Positions 5,235 through 5,973 of a DNA stretch of 5,973 nt are shown here, piece after piece. Numbering within the stretch: position 1 is the first letter of the stretch; the number at the start of each line of letters is the position of its first letter. The translations under genes and the position numbers were made by a program. The DNA comes from an uncultured Hyphomicrobiales bacterium (lineage in GTDB: Bacteria > Pseudomonadota > Alphaproteobacteria > Rhizobiales > Beijerinckiaceae): assembly GCA_903903935.1 (NCBI GenBank), contig CAIVAX010000236.1:1-5973 (forward strand), in the 5' to 3' direction. The notes under the pieces were generated by a model. That model made no database searches. It was not told the origin of the DNA and saw only the letters and a program-made list of their open reading frames with translations.

Positions 5235-5973
5235 ATGCCCTATGTGAAGCGAAATGATGCAAATCTTTATTATGAAAAATCAGGACAGGGACCTGCTTTA
5301 GTTCTGCTGCATGCTCTGCCATTCGATCATACGCTCTACCTGTATCAAATCGCGCATTTCTCAAGCTGCTTTACCGTTCTGGCACTCGACTTTCGTGGCT
5401 TTGGCCGCAGCACCTCGCCTGATGCTCCCTATGGTCTTGGCGATTTATGCGATGATGTTTTGGCTATCTGTCAGGCTGAACACATGACGCAAGCCATTGT
5501 GCTGGGCACCAGTATTGGTTCAAAGGCTGCAACTCTCTTAGGACTTGATCACCCCGATTTTTGCCGCGCTGTGATTGCTGTTGGTGGTGGCAACCAGCCC
5601 TCGGATCATTTTGAAAGCCATATTCAGGGCTATCGCGCTGGACGCGAGACCTTTCATGCCCAGCATCTCACCAGCGTTTTAAGTCCGACTTTTGCACAGT
5701 CATCTTTAGGCCAATATATCATCCAAACCATGCTGGACAGAGCGGCCCAACTCGATATGCAAGGCGCTGGCATGGCCAGAACTGTCCAAGCTGCGCATGA
5801 TCGCGACCTCAGGCCGCGCTTGCCGAATTTGCGCCTGCCCCTGCTTGTGCTCAATGGTGAGTTTGATAATTCACTTGTGAGAGGCACAGAGACAGCGTCG
5901 CTGGTGCCCAAGTCAACACATCATATTCTCAAGAGATGTGGTCACGCCTGCTCGATTGAAGATCCCAAAACCT
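5235..5973 (+). CDS. Alpha/beta hydrolase (3' end beyond window)
   Basis: The window holds 246 codons of an alpha/beta-fold hydrolase with no stop. Relatives are usually about 255-280 residues, so little is missing. The catalytic set is visible: nucleophile S93 in the elbow G91-T-S-I-G95, acid D211 in GEFD (208-211), and H237 in CGHACS. LLHALPFDH (24-32) supplies the oxyanion-hole region, with HA instead of the more usual HG, and DFRGFGRS (52-59) is a typical family segment. It should be cytoplasmic, as no signal peptide is seen. Family members hydrolyse esters, enol-lactones (3-oxoadipate pathway), or C-C bonds of ring-cleavage products; sequence alone does not choose. The start at 5235 is preceded by GAGG eight bases upstream and lies 16 bases after the permease stop, so the two are probably co-transcribed. 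An earlier ATG at 5221 runs into a stop after eight codons. Confidence 0.92.
   Translation, partial: MPYVKRNDANLYYEKSGQGPALVLLHALPFDHTLYLYQIAHFSSCFTVLALDFRGFGRSTSPDAPYGLGDLCDDVLAICQAEHMTQAIVLGTSIGSKAATLLGLDHPDFCRAVIAVGGGNQPSDHFESHIQGYRAGRETFHAQHLTSVLSPTFAQSSLGQYIIQTMLDRAAQLDMQGAGMARTVQAAHDRDLRPRLPNLRLPLLVLNGEFDNSLVRGTETASLVPKSTHHILKRCGHACSIEDPKT

Overview
The window looks like part of a bacterial catabolic and uptake locus. It has dense genes, Shine-Dalgarno sites and a moderate GC content, about half by eye. The gene style fits a proteobacterium: Rieske oxygenases of the phthalate-dioxygenase type and a fused two-domain ABC permease of the FbpB/AfuB type. An alphaproteobacterium is my best guess, but nothing here fixes the taxon. 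I see no transposase, integrase, tRNA, rRNA, CRISPR array or attachment site.

Layout: a Rieske [2Fe-2S] ring-hydroxylating oxygenase gene enters from the left edge on the minus strand (1-456, only its N-terminal part is present). A 593-base intergenic region (457-1049) follows. It contains a good sigma70-like promoter for the minus-strand gene, a second strong promoter-like pair on the plus strand at 635-664, a foldable stretch at 692-755, and several short palindromes that could be operators. From 1050 onward everything is on the plus strand: a complete second Rieske oxygenase (1050-2213), a periplasmic solute-binding protein (2290-3378), a fused 12-helix ABC permease (3464-5218), and an alpha/beta hydrolase (5235 to the right edge, open at its 3' end). 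A perfect 10-bp hairpin sits before the binding-protein gene and a terminator-like hairpin sits after it, so the binding protein may be expressed at a different level from its neighbours.

Working together (inference): the binding protein and permease would import a small organic substrate. One or both Rieske oxygenases would then hydroxylate or demethylate it, and the alpha/beta hydrolase would cleave an ester, lactone or C-C bond. The binding protein belongs to the family often labelled 'ferric iron', but it lacks the paired tyrosines of true ferric-binding proteins where I would align them, so an organic ligand is more plausible. The ABC ATPase and the ferredoxin-reductase partner of the oxygenases are not in this window.
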